From assembly GCA_009885105.1 (NCBI GenBank), contig VFLI01000032.1, forward strand, positions 1 to 62,824: a stretch of DNA of 62,824 bases, in the 5' to 3' direction. The position numbers and the translations under genes were made by a program. The notes beneath the pieces were generated by a model. That model was not told the DNA's origin. It saw nothing but the letters and a program-made list of their open reading frames with translations, and did not search any database. Position 1 is the stretch's first letter. Every line of letters begins with the position of its first letter. This document shows, one piece after another, positions 17,021 through 25,912 of this stretch. The DNA comes from Spirochaetia bacterium (GTDB taxonomy: Bacteria > Spirochaetota > Leptospiria > Leptospirales > Leptonemataceae).

Positions 17021-19135
17021 ATGATAGAGTATAGAAAAACACAGAAGGAAGAAACGTTCCGAACGGCTGTGACAGGGAATTTAAAAATTCTTTTTTTATT
17101 GTTATTTGCTTTCGCTTCTTTGCTCACTCAGACCTCCGGCATCCGGGCTGAACGCACTTTGACGATCACACCGCAGATTGAAGAATACCCGCTGGGTCTT
17201 TACATGGACATTCTGGAGGATCCTGCCGGGAAATTGACCTTCGACGACATTCGAAGCGGAGAACTTGAGAGTCGATTCCAACATTCGACCGAATCGGTTC
17301 CGAATTTTGGCATGACCCGGTCCGCGCATTGGCTGCGCTGGCATTGGGATGTGCATACAGAGCTGGAAGAAGAATGGCTGCTTGTGATGGCATATCCCGA
17401 CATTGAACAGATAATTCTGTATGTGCCCGTATTCAGAGACGGCAAGGAAATCTGGGAAGTCAGACATTCGGGCCGGGGAGTGAGTGCCCTGCAGCGGGAA
17501 ATTCTCCACTACGATTTTATTTTTCGAGTCAGACTGATTCCAGGGACAACGCAGCATTTCTACATGCGAATCGCATCAGAGGATGTCTCTCTCGTCCCGT
17601 TGGTGCTGCGAAGCACGATGAATTACTGGACGAATATTGCGCCGGAGATATTTGCCTTCGGAATATGCTACGGGATCATTTTCGTGATGATTCTTTACAA
17701 TGCTTTTATATTCCTCAGCGTTCGCGATACCGCATATCTGTATTACATTCTGTACCTGGCCGGGTATGCGCTGTTCCAGCTCTGTGTGAACGGAATGGCT
17801 TTCCCGATTCTCTGGCCGGATTCCCCCTGGTGGGCGAATCATTCCACGGCATTTTTCTCCGGACTGGCGATGGCGCTCGGTCTTCAGTTCTGCCGGACAT
17901 TTCTGCGCACAGCCAGACGCGCCCCGCGGCTTGATATTTTCCTGAAATCAGCGGCGATCATCTGCGCGTCACTGCTTCCGCTTTCGCTGGTGCTGCCCTA
18001 TCACTGGGCGATTGGAATGGCCAGCTTCATGGGAATTGTTCTTGCGGTAACGGTTGTTTCGGCCGGATTTCACGCTCTGTTAAACGGATATCGTCCGGCG
18101 CGTTTTTTCCTTACAGCCTGGGGAGCGCTTCTCATCGGTATTGTGCTCCTGTGTCTTTTGAATTTTGGTTTTCTGCCCGCAAGTTTTATTACATTGTACG
18201 GCATTCAGGTCGGCGCGGTTGCGGAATCAGTCCTGCTTTCCCTTGCTCTGGCGGACAGAATCAATCTCATGCGTGCGGAAACAGCACAGGCTCAGTCTGA
18301 CGCTCTAGAAAATCTTCAAAGAATGGACCGGCTCAAGGACAATATCCGGCTGGAACTGGAGCAGAAAGTTATCGAAAGAACGGCAGTCATCCAGAGCCAG
18401 AACCAGGTTCTGGAACAGCAGATGACGATGGCGAAAAGAATTCAGATGTCTCTTCTGCCGCAGAACATTCCCGACGTCAGGGGAGTCAAAATCGCCTATC
18501 GATACCAGCCAATGATGCAGATCGGCGGAGATTTTCTGGATATTCATTACAGCCCGAGCGAAAACTCTGTCGGTCTTTTTGTCTGCGATGTATCCGGTCA
18601 CGGTGTGCCGGCCGCGCTTCTGGCTTCCATGACGAAAATGTCATTGAGCTTCTGGCATGAGAACCTGAACAGACCGGCTGAAAGCATCGCTTATCTTCAC
18701 GAAACTCTGCATGATAAACTGAGCGACTATTTTCTCACCGCCTCAATCTGCAGCCTGAATCTGAACACCGGCGAACTCATCGCAGCCAATGCGGGCCACT
18801 GGCCGATTCTAATAATGAGGAAGGATGCCTCCCTCACGACCTTAAGAGCCCGGGGCCGGATGATCATGGCCAGGTGGGCGCCGGAATGCGAATCGGTAAG
18901 CGCACAGCTGCAATCGGGAGATCGGATCGTGATTTATACGGACGGACTGCTGGAAGAAACCAACCGGGCCGGCGAAATGTTCGGAGAGGACAGGTTCCTT
19001 CAGCTGGTCAGAAATCACAGTTCTGACAGTGTGGATGTGATGTGTGAAGAAGTAGTTCAGGAAGTGTTGCGCTATTCAGGCGGGCCGCTCGAGCAGGGAG
19101 ATGACATCACCCTGCTTGTTGCGGAGTACGGGTAG
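17021..19135 (+). CDS. 7TM-DISM receptor fused to SpoIIE-type protein phosphatase
   Basis: The about 704-residue protein has a signal segment (LKILFLLLFAFASLLTQTSG) and an extracellular 7TMR-DISMED2-like sensor domain to about residue 200. Seven membrane helices follow between about 210 and 425, then a coiled coil (IRLELEQKVIERTAVIQSQN). A PP2C-like SpoIIE phosphatase domain ends the protein. Its metal-binding Asp residues are in IGGDFLDI and FVCDVSGHGVPAALLAS, and GDRIVIYTDGLLEE lies near the C-terminus. Such proteins turn an external signal into dephosphorylation of an anti-sigma antagonist, though no partner lies nearby. Start choice between ATG 17021 and a GTG just before the signal segment is open. 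Confidence 0.9.
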   Translation: MIEYRKTQKEETFRTAVTGNLKILFLLLFAFASLLTQTSGIRAERTLTITPQIEEYPLGLYMDILEDPAGKLTFDDIRSGELESRFQHSTESVPNFGMTRSAHWLRWHWDVHTELEEEWLLVMAYPDIEQIILYVPVFRDGKEIWEVRHSGRGVSALQREILHYDFIFRVRLIPGTTQHFYMRIASEDVSLVPLVLRSTMNYWTNIAPEIFAFGICYGIIFVMILYNAFIFLSVRDTAYLYYILYLAGYALFQLCVNGMAFPILWPDSPWWANHSTAFFSGLAMALGLQFCRTFLRTARRAPRLDIFLKSAAIICASLLPLSLVLPYHWAIGMASFMGIVLAVTVVSAGFHALLNGYRPARFFLTAWGALLIGIVLLCLLNFGFLPASFITLYGIQVGAVAESVLLSLALADRINLMRAETAQAQSDALENLQRMDRLKDNIRLELEQKVIERTAVIQSQNQVLEQQMTMAKRIQMSLLPQNIPDVRGVKIAYRYQPMMQIGGDFLDIHYSPSENSVGLFVCDVSGHGVPAALLASMTKMSLSFWHENLNRPAESIAYLHETLHDKLSDYFLTASICSLNLNTGELIAANAGHWPILIMRKDASLTTLRARGRMIMARWAPECESVSAQLQSGDRIVIYTDGLLEETNRAGEMFGEDRFLQLVRNHSSDSVDVMCEEVVQEVLRYSGGPLEQGDDITLLVAEYG

Positions 19136-19235
19136 AGAAAAAGATTGACGCATCTGATTTGCTTGGAACTTACTATTATGACCTGAGCCCCTAAAACTGG
19201 AATGTAAAATCCTGCGGGGTCAGGAGATTTGACAT

Positions 19236-19592
19236 ATGATTCAGAGAAATCGATTTAATAAAGATTTTAGAGAAAAGATAATAATGGAGCTGGTGGCCGG
19301 ACAGAGTTCGGTAGCCCAGATCGCACAGCGAGAAAGTATTAATCCGCAAACAATTCGGAACTGGAAAAAGGACATCGACGGCGGCGCTTTCCAGACGGAT
19401 CACGAAATCGAAATTTCTCTGCGAAAACGAATTGGAGAACTCGAAAGCGCGCTCGCGGAATCGGCGCTCGATGTTCACATTTTAAAAAAAACGGAAAAAT
19501 ATTTCAAAGAAATGAAGCGAAAAGAGAAATTGTCCGGCGCTATATCGCCCCCGAATACGGGGTCGTCCGCAGCTGCAAAACGCTCGAAATAG
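19236..19592 (+). CDS. IS3-family OrfA (HTH_Tnp_1) protein
   Basis: The 118-residue protein is OrfA of an IS3-type element. It has a helix-turn-helix in IIMELVAGQSSVAQIAQRES and INPQTIRNWKKD, which would bind the element ends, followed by a leucine-rich coiled coil (ISLRKRIGELESALAESALD) for oligomerisation. The orfB frame overlaps its end in the -1 phase. Because orfB is truncated, this OrfA is probably only a relic, though its own frame is intact. Confidence 0.85.
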   Translation: MIQRNRFNKDFREKIIMELVAGQSSVAQIAQRESINPQTIRNWKKDIDGGAFQTDHEIEISLRKRIGELESALAESALDVHILKKTEKYFKEMKRKEKLSGAISPPNTGSSAAAKRSK

Positions 19593-19687
19593 CAGTCTCA
19601 ACTTATTACTACTGGTCCGATGCCCGGAAAAGAAGCGCGAAGGTGTTCCAGATCCCTGATTTATTTTCGCTGATCAAGATTAACTGA
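19514..19687 (+). pseudogene. IS3-family OrfB, N-terminal fragment
   Basis: In the -1 frame relative to orfA, the DNA encodes EAKREIVRRYIAPEYGVVRS followed by CKTLEIAVSTYYYWSDARK. This is the usual start of an IS3 OrfB. The reading stops at a TGA at 19685 after about 57 codons. The integrase core is absent. The last dozen codons do not look like OrfB, so the truncation point is probably near 19640. Confidence 0.8.
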
Positions 19688-19715
19688 GTTTGGTCGTATT
19701 ATTCTCAATTTGCTC

Positions 19716-21389
19716 CTATTTAAGATCCGTGAGTTTTACTTTTTTCTTAAAAATTATAATCTTGCTATGCCAGGCTTTATAATCCAATTCTCTGAGAATC
19801 AAATAATTATTTCCTTCTGAAGAATTTACAAATTCTTTGGTAAAACCCATAGCAACGATAAAATCAGGCTGTAAATAGGAAACTAATGCTTTTCCATCCA
19901 TAGGACTCGGATTTCCTTTTTGCTTTTGTGAAACATAGAAATCTATGGGCGCTCGTGTGCAAAGACCAAAAGAATCGATTACGTCTCCATGATAAAAAAA
20001 ACCGAATACTCCTACTTCAGGAGTAAGTGCGATTCCGGATTCGAATTGATTTATTAATTCGGCAGATTGCCTGTATCCCAAATATCTTTCAAATTCATTA
20101 CTATCATTGTAGGCTGGAACATAAATTTTTCCCCTCATTTCATCATATTTTCGAAGTCCTCTGTTCAGAATAAATGTGTTTTTATGAGCAAAAATAAAAA
20201 TTACAAGTAATGTAAGAAATAAAGGCAGAATTTCCATTCTCGGAAATTTTCTTTTTAAATAATTTGTGATTAATTCAAATAGAAAATAAAATCCAGAAAT
20301 AAGTAAAAGCAAAAGAGAAGAGTTGATAATTGGTAAATACCAAAACGCGACACTTTTTACGTATAAAACAAAAAATACAAAAAACAAAGGATAGGAAAAA
20401 TATGTAAGTTTTATTAGTTCTTTTTGCTTTTTCAATCTATAAAAAATAAGACTATATAAAAGAAAAATGCTGATCAATAATTCATTTCCTCTTGAAAGAA
20501 AGGAATTTCCCAGATTCACTCCTAAGTCTGTGATCATCTTCAATCCCGCTTCTCCGTTAAATAACAAAACAGGTTTGAGCATGATATTCCATACTCCTAC
20601 TAAAACCACTAGCCCACCCGGATTTTCCAAAGTCGTGCCTTGTTCCAAAAATTGGAATGCTTTCTTTGCCTGAATGGATTGAGGGATAGGATTTCCGTAC
20701 ATATATAATGAAAAAGCCAAATAAGCCACAGGAATCATTCCATAATACGGAATGGATTTCCAATTTTCTTTTCGTTTTAATAAAAATAGCGCAAAAACAG
20801 GAGCAAGAAAAACGCCTTCCGGCCGGATAAGAGGAGCAAAACCTCCCAGTAGCGCTGCAGATATAAAATGATCTCTATGCAATAAAAATATGCAAAAAAA
20901 GAATAAGAAAGTAAACAAAGCCGCTTCGAAACCTTGACTGTAAATTCTAATATTATAGGAATTCATACAAATCAGAATGGAAATTCCCAAAGAAATCCAA
21001 ATATTTTTTGTAATGTCTTTTGCTATTCTGAAAAATAAGGAACCCAATAAAATAAGTAAAAATGCATTCAGATACAAAGCTATTTGAGGAAGGTTATCCG
21101 ATCCAAAAATTTTTGCCAAAAAACCCAAAATAAATACAAAACCAGGAGTTGTACTGCCCATTTCATAAGGTGGATTCAAATTCCATGATAATAAAAAATG
21201 ATCCGCAAAATTTTTAGAGTGCCGGAAAGTAATATAGGAATCATCACAAGGATGATGACCCATTATCAATAATAGTATTGCTCCCGGAATACCTCCTAAA
21301 AGGTGTAAATATGCTTTCCACCCTTCAATGGAAGATTCTTTAATTACCTTTTCTTTGCAAAATTTATAACTTTCCGAGAAAAATACCAT
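19716..21389 (-). CDS. AT-rich polytopic membrane protein, GT-C glycosyltransferase-like
   Basis: The 557-residue protein has about eleven membrane helices and resembles GT-C sugar transferases that use lipid-linked donors at the outer face of the inner membrane. The first loop after helix one holds an acidic pair in HHPCDDSYITFRHSKNFADH, the usual catalytic position in this fold. A soluble C-terminal part after about residue 400 includes LTPEVGVFGFFYHGDVIDSFG. The ATG at 21389 follows a GAGGG. AT-rich codons such as TTT, AAA and ATT dominate, unlike the flanking genes. It is surrounded by insertion-sequence remnants. It probably decorates a surface glycan or lipid; the donor and target are unknown. 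Confidence 0.8.
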   Translation of the reverse strand: MVFFSESYKFCKEKVIKESSIEGWKAYLHLLGGIPGAILLLIMGHHPCDDSYITFRHSKNFADHFLLSWNLNPPYEMGSTTPGFVFILGFLAKIFGSDNLPQIALYLNAFLLILLGSLFFRIAKDITKNIWISLGISILICMNSYNIRIYSQGFEAALFTFLFFFCIFLLHRDHFISAALLGGFAPLIRPEGVFLAPVFALFLLKRKENWKSIPYYGMIPVAYLAFSLYMYGNPIPQSIQAKKAFQFLEQGTTLENPGGLVVLVGVWNIMLKPVLLFNGEAGLKMITDLGVNLGNSFLSRGNELLISIFLLYSLIFYRLKKQKELIKLTYFSYPLFFVFFVLYVKSVAFWYLPIINSSLLLLLISGFYFLFELITNYLKRKFPRMEILPLFLTLLVIFIFAHKNTFILNRGLRKYDEMRGKIYVPAYNDSNEFERYLGYRQSAELINQFESGIALTPEVGVFGFFYHGDVIDSFGLCTRAPIDFYVSQKQKGNPSPMDGKALVSYLQPDFIVAMGFTKEFVNSSEGNNYLILRELDYKAWHSKIIIFKKKVKLTDLK

Positions 21390-21564
21390 GTTCCCTCAAA
21401 TTAATGCGATTTTATCAAGTCACATTAAGACCATAATTATTTTGGTTTTCTAGAATATATTCATTTGACGCGACCTTTTCGAGTGCTGGTACAGCAAAAA
21501 TGCCAATACGCAATTCAACAATTTCTAAATGAACCAAATACAAATGTATGGAGGCGCCACACCC

Positions 21565-22075
21565 ATGAAGAAGATTGTATAGATAGGACTGGATGTCCAC
21601 AAAAATTCTATAACAATGGTATTGTTTGAATGCGGTTCCGGAAAAGAGAAGCTTATTCAAAAACTTTCCAACCAGCCGAGGCGGGAATTGATTGAATAGT
21701 TGTTTCTCCCTCTCTTATACCGACAGACAACAAAAAGGTGAAGACCGACCAACTGGATTCCATCAAACTCGCTAAATTCTTCTGTTCCGGGCTTCATACC
21801 GCGGTGATTGTCCCTGATTCCGTGCTTGAAAACGACCGCGATCTTGTGCGTTTTCACACCGCTCAGGTTAGAGAAACAACACATTTCAAACTGCGGATAC
21901 TTTCTTTTTGTTGCGCAAAGGGATTTAGTATCCGGAAAGAACCCTGTGGGGCAGCAAATTCAAAAACTGGCTCGGAACGCCGGAGATGGAGTCTTCAAAG
22001 GATCGAGTTATGTTGCACAGATACTTAGATTATTAAAAGTATCAGAAGAAATTCCTTGAAGAACCTGCCGGCACC
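21565..22075 (+). pseudogene. Decayed IS110-family (DEDD) transposase
   Basis: An ATG at 21565 after GGAGG opens MKKIV-stop-IGLDVHKNSITMVLFECG, the usual start of an IS110 transposase with its first catalytic Asp. A TAG has replaced the codon before IGLD, and another stop follows about 44 codons in. After a deletion the frame resumes with VKTDQLDSIKLAKFFCSGLH and VLENDRDLVRFHTAQVRETT, both conserved in the family. A frameshift later it continues as SKFKNWLGTPEMESS and YQKKFLEEPAGT. The C-terminal Ser-containing domain is gone. In intact IS110 elements a bridge RNA comes from the non-coding end. The DNA at about 21413-21564 could be the remains of that end. Confidence 0.8.
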
Positions 22076-22134
22076 GTTTATTTGTTGACAGTGTCTTTCG
22101 ACGGGATTCTGTAAGCTGGTATATTTTTCCCGGA

Positions 22135-23694
22135 ATGAAAATGTCAGTCAATGAAAGCGAGAATGAAATTTCAAGATATATTGTTTATACAATATCTTTT
22201 TTCTTACTGATTGTTATTGTTTATCATTCTTATGTCGCATTGTCAATTTTTTATTACTGGCTGAAGATTCTCGGTTACTCAGGGGAGATAGATTGGGGGG
22301 AAGCGGTTGTTTTATTGGAAACAAACCGTTTGCTTTCCGGCGAAAATATTTACCCAGGTTCGGAGGAAAACTTATTTACAGGTTCGATTTATGGCCCAGT
22401 TTACTATTTAATAACCGCTCTTGCGGCATCCTCTAAGCCGGATTCTTACTTACCGTTAAGAATTGTTTCTATTATAGGATTGGTTATCGCTTTTTCTTCC
22501 TGCGGTTTTATCATATTTAAAAAATCAGGCAGCCGGATGGCAATAATTCTCGGGATTTTGCTTCTTGCGACTCCAACCGGGATTGCAATTTACGGTCCAG
22601 TCTGCAAACCGGATTCTCTATATCTCGGTATAACATTGCTGGGACTTGCGATAGTGATACCGAATCTCAGATCTAATTTAGTATTCCTGTCGGTTCCGCT
22701 GTTTGTCGGCGCGCTCTATATTAAACTCTCCGCCGTTCCCGCCCCGGCGGCGGTATTCATCGCAATGTTCCTATCAGGAGAAAAAAGAAGAGCTCTATTT
22801 TTTGTGCTTTCAATGGGGATTGCTTTCCTGCTGACGGGAGGAGCATTCACCTATATTTTCGGCCGAGACTTCCTGGTTCATTTTTTTACATACAATGTCG
22901 CCGAGTTTCCACTGGCAGGCGTCCTGCTTCAATTTCCTTTTTATCTGCTCTTCTGGATTGCGCATCTTCTCATTGCCGCGCTCGTAAATCGTTTTACCAG
23001 CGAAAAGATCGTTGTAATTTATTTTCTGTCCGCGTTCTTCTTTCATCTGCCACTGTCAGGCAAGGCCGGCGCGTCATTTGTATACCATAATGAGGTAACG
23101 ATCGCTCTTTTTTTAATCATCGCCATCGGCTTCGGAAATTTTCTGAAGGGACATACGGCGGGGTTCGTGAGCGTCAGATACGCAGCTGTAATCTGTCTGC
23201 TTCTTATAATCGAAATCTTTTATTTCAATATCGTATTTACAAAATATTACCGTCTTCGTCAGTATACCCCCGACGCAGCGGATGTGATTGCGGACGCGGA
23301 GATTCAAAGGACTATTTCGGGTTTCTCAGGTGCGCAGCGTCCTCTGGTTTTCGCATCGAATCCCGGCACAATCGCCCGACATCGCCCGGGATTTCAACTT
23401 CCGATCGTTGATCCGTTTCTTTACAGGCAGCATATTCTACTGGGCAGAAATTCGGGAGCGCTCTTCGACAGCTACGTCCGGGAAAGAAAATTTCTTTATA
23501 TAATCCTGAACAGCCATGGATCTGATCTGGAGAGCGAAAGTATTCTTGGCCAGCGGCTGACGCAAAATCAGCTGTCTGGCATACGGGAGAACTACAGGCT
23601 GTTCTTGAGCCTGCGGGGAACAAAATTCACCGATGGCGATGTCCGGATCTATGTACCGGAAATCCGAACCGCCCGAGGGCAGACAACGCGCTGA
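22135..23694 (+). CDS. Polytopic membrane protein, GT-C glycosyltransferase-like
   Basis: The 519-residue protein has about ten membrane helices. The first extracytoplasmic loop carries an acidic pair in GYSGEIDWGEAVVLLETNRL, which suits a GT-C catalytic site, followed by YGPVYYLITALAASSKPDSY. A soluble tail after about residue 375 contains GFSGAQRPLVFASNPGTIAR. The ATG at 22135 or the one at 22141 may be used. The second has GGA at a better distance. Composition is closer to the host average than that of the AT-rich neighbour at 19716. Transfer of a sugar from a polyprenyl donor is likely. It could instead be a membrane protein of unknown role. Confidence 0.75.
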   Translation: MKMSVNESENEISRYIVYTISFFLLIVIVYHSYVALSIFYYWLKILGYSGEIDWGEAVVLLETNRLLSGENIYPGSEENLFTGSIYGPVYYLITALAASSKPDSYLPLRIVSIIGLVIAFSSCGFIIFKKSGSRMAIILGILLLATPTGIAIYGPVCKPDSLYLGITLLGLAIVIPNLRSNLVFLSVPLFVGALYIKLSAVPAPAAVFIAMFLSGEKRRALFFVLSMGIAFLLTGGAFTYIFGRDFLVHFFTYNVAEFPLAGVLLQFPFYLLFWIAHLLIAALVNRFTSEKIVVIYFLSAFFFHLPLSGKAGASFVYHNEVTIALFLIIAIGFGNFLKGHTAGFVSVRYAAVICLLLIIEIFYFNIVFTKYYRLRQYTPDAADVIADAEIQRTISGFSGAQRPLVFASNPGTIARHRPGFQLPIVDPFLYRQHILLGRNSGALFDSYVRERKFLYIILNSHGSDLESESILGQRLTQNQLSGIRENYRLFLSLRGTKFTDGDVRIYVPEIRTARGQTTR

Positions 23695-24921
23695 AATCGA
23701 GATCGAGGATTGTAGTTGGTTTTGGTTTTCTTGAATACAAATAATATTATATGTAAACTGTCTGACGGGGATAAAAAAAGAGTATCCTCTCCTATATGTG
23801 TGTGTTCATCCCTGGAAATTTGTATGACAAATTCAGAGTGTCCCTGAACCACCCGTCGCAACCATTTTGGTTTTCCAGGAACTTACTGCTATCTCAGATA
23901 GATCAATAAAAATCCGTCAATCAGAAAAAACGCCGGGGGCTCGGACATAAAATAACATGGCCGGATGCTGGTCGGGAAGTATGAAAGACTTCAGAAGGCT
24001 TGAGCTTAAATTTCAAGGCCAGTGCAATCATGGGAAATCGAGTATTGATTCAGAAATAGCTCCGGTAAAAACACAGTGAGCGTCATCTGTGCCTTGCAAT
24101 CCGGACACTATCCGGCTTTTTCTGAAAAGACTTTTCATTCACTCTGGAACATTTGCAGGCAGTAAACTGCGGAAAATCAATAGCCCGCCCCTTTAGTTGA
24201 GCATAGATTCCACAACATCTGATCGATTTCTGATGATGTTCGGGAAAGAACTAGAGTATGCGCGCGATAAATCAATAAATATCTAATTCAATATTTTTAT
24301 GGTATTTTTTTGGAGCTGTGATCCACCCGGCTGCTGTATCTGAAGATTATTTCCTTTCCGGTTTTTTTCTTAGGGCAGATATGCGGGGTTTATTATTTAG
24401 CCGAAGGGAGTATTCACGAGCTCTCGCAGTGCGATCATTTGAATAACGCTGCAAATTTGTTTGGTATTTCCAGCTGGAATCGACGGGCAAACATCAGTCG
24501 AGCCAGCTGGCCGAGGACAGTGAAAATTACATGCGAATGAGAAAGCGCCGGATTCAAATCGTTCCGTATAAATTTGAAGAAAGACCTGCCAGTCCCGGGT
24601 CCAGACGGATTTGTAGAGGAAATTCCTCGAAAATTTCGGCCTGCTTAACGGTTTTTATGCTTTTTCAGCTGAGAAATTGATTATATTGTATGGCAGAAAT
24701 CATCTATATCGCTGCGTAAAAAAAGAACAGATACATTTATAGGCATTACTAATTTATTTCAATTCCTTCCGATCCTGTCCCGTTCTCTTATGCGGCTCGG
24801 TGAATTCCTAATAAAATATTTCACAATACACCTCCGCTGGGTGATTACAAACAATAGGAAAATGATTGACGCATCTGTCTGATTTTTCATGCTTCTCAAA
24901 AATCAACAGGGAGTCTGAATT
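23695..24921. other. Long stretch without a recognisable gene
   Basis: About 1.2 kb separates the membrane protein gene from the carbonic anhydrase gene. All six frames are broken into short pieces, and none has a convincing start with a ribosome site. A 39-codon frame from 23958 and a longer broken one near 24479-24690 were read and not recognised. The DNA is AT-rich and irregular, as expected for decayed accessory DNA. Confidence 0.6.
24866..24895 (+). promoter_or_regulatory. Possible sigma-70 type promoter of the carbonic anhydrase gene
   Basis: TTGACG at 24866 matches a -35 box. ATGCTT, 17 bases later, is a weak -10 candidate about 30 bases before the ATG. AGGGAG precedes the start codon. 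The -35 box lies in the 14-base string that also occurs at 19143. Confidence 0.35.
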
Positions 24922-25635
24922 ATGAAAAAAACAGCAGTACTGTCAGCTCTGACAGCAGTCATTCTACTAATCGGCTGCCATTCCGCGCAGGAATGGGGAT
25001 ACCACGGCGAACACGGTCCGGCCAACTGGGGCGGTGTTTGCGCATCGGGAAAAAGTCAGTCGCCAATCGATATTGTTAAACCGACCCGCGGGCCAGCCGC
25101 TCCCATCACGTTCACCTACAAATCGACAGCATCGAAAATCGTGAACACCGGAGAGGCGATCAAAATCATTTATGAAGCCGGCAATACCATCACGGTGAGC
25201 GGAAAAACTTTTAAACTGCTTCAAATGCATTTTCATACTCCGTCAGAGCACACGATTTCCGGTCAGCCGCAGCCTCTGGAACTTCATCTGGTGCATCAGG
25301 GCGATGACGGCCAGCTGGCAGTAGTCGGTATTATGATCAAGCAGGGCGCGAAGAACAATGAAATTGAGAATCTCTGGGCAGCTGTTCCGGCGAATGTGGG
25401 CGAGGAAAAACCAATCGGCAATGTGGATCCGGCATCATTCCTTCCCGCGAATCGATCCTACTACGGCTACTCGGGATCTCTGACCACTCCTCCCTGCTCG
25501 GAAGGCGTCAAGTGGCATGTTTTGAAAACAATGATCGAACTGTCCGCCGACCAGGTGAATACATTCAAGAAATATGTCGAACACAATGCCAGACCGGTTC
25601 AACCGCTGGGCGATCGTGTTTTGTCAGAATTCTGA
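24922..25635 (+). CDS. Alpha-class carbonic anhydrase, lipoprotein
   Basis: The enzyme interconverts CO2 and bicarbonate in the periplasm. The 237-residue protein begins with a lipoprotein signal (MKKTAVLSALTAVILLIGC), so the mature form is anchored through Cys19. The alpha-class fold is complete: GKSQSPIDI near residue 50, zinc-binding His residues in MHFHTPSEH and ELHLVHQ, and SLTTPPCSEGVKWHV near residue 190. The two Cys in VCASG and PPCSEG probably form the usual disulfide. AGGGAG lies upstream of the ATG. It stands alone, with a hairpin just after its stop. Confidence 0.95.
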   Translation: MKKTAVLSALTAVILLIGCHSAQEWGYHGEHGPANWGGVCASGKSQSPIDIVKPTRGPAAPITFTYKSTASKIVNTGEAIKIIYEAGNTITVSGKTFKLLQMHFHTPSEHTISGQPQPLELHLVHQGDDGQLAVVGIMIKQGAKNNEIENLWAAVPANVGEEKPIGNVDPASFLPANRSYYGYSGSLTTPPCSEGVKWHVLKTMIELSADQVNTFKKYVEHNARPVQPLGDRVLSEF

Positions 25636-25650
25636 TTCTTTAACGGAAAC

Positions 25651-25690
25651 ACCTGCGGCGCCGAGCCGCAGGTTGTCCTCTGTCTTTCAG
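25651..25690 (+). terminator. Hairpin terminator after the carbonic anhydrase gene
   Basis: ACCTGCGGC and GCCGCAGGT form a perfect 9-bp stem with the 5-base loop GCCGA at 25651-25673. The following DNA is pyrimidine-rich (TGTCCTCTGTCTTTC) but has no clean T run. It therefore looks like a terminator of moderate strength 16 bases after the stop codon. Confidence 0.6.
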
Positions 25691-25912
25691 ACAACTCGAG
25701 CTTCTCAATTATTTTTTCCCAATGGCGGCCCAATTCACAGTGGTCTTTTGATATACTTTGATTTCAGTGGAATCAATTCCAGGCTAAAGATGCTTTGTAA
25801 TTTTATGACAGGGCGTCATCTTTCTTTCTTTTTTAAGTTTCCCGGCAGAGTCGTTCCATAAATTTTGACATTTCATCTGCGTGTATAGTTTTCTTTATTT
25901 TTTTAGATAGGT

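Larger units (their letters stand above)
19179..19690 (+). mobile_element. IS3-family insertion sequence, truncated at its right end
   Basis: TGACCTGAGCCCCTAAAACT at 19179 resembles the terminal inverted repeat of IS3-group elements. It is followed by an intact orfA and the first part of orfB in the -1 frame. An A8 run at 19484-19491 is a plausible slippery site for the programmed frameshift that makes the OrfAB transposase. The catalytic DDE region of orfB and the right inverted repeat are missing, so the element cannot move by itself. Confidence 0.82.
19179..24921. other. Accessory island with IS remnants and GT-C membrane proteins
   Basis: From 19179 to 24921 the ordinary gene order is interrupted. 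The stretch holds an IS3 fragment, a clearly AT-rich membrane protein gene, a decayed IS110 transposase, a second membrane protein gene and about 1.2 kb with no recognisable gene. Base composition at 19700-21400 is visibly lower in GC than the flanks. The 14-base string GATTGACGCATCTG occurs just outside the left end (19143) and at the right end (24864). This looks like DNA gained by transfer and then partly eroded. Confidence 0.65.

Noticed and set aside
21436..23878. TTTTGGTTTTC found three times in the island (near 21437, 23719 and 23868)
   Set aside because: A very similar string also occurs at about 43481 outside the island, and the flanks do not align. It looks like chance in AT-rich DNA.
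23695..24921. Short frames in the gene-free stretch, for example 39 codons from 23958
   Set aside because: They lack ribosome sites, recognisable motifs and coherent codon use.
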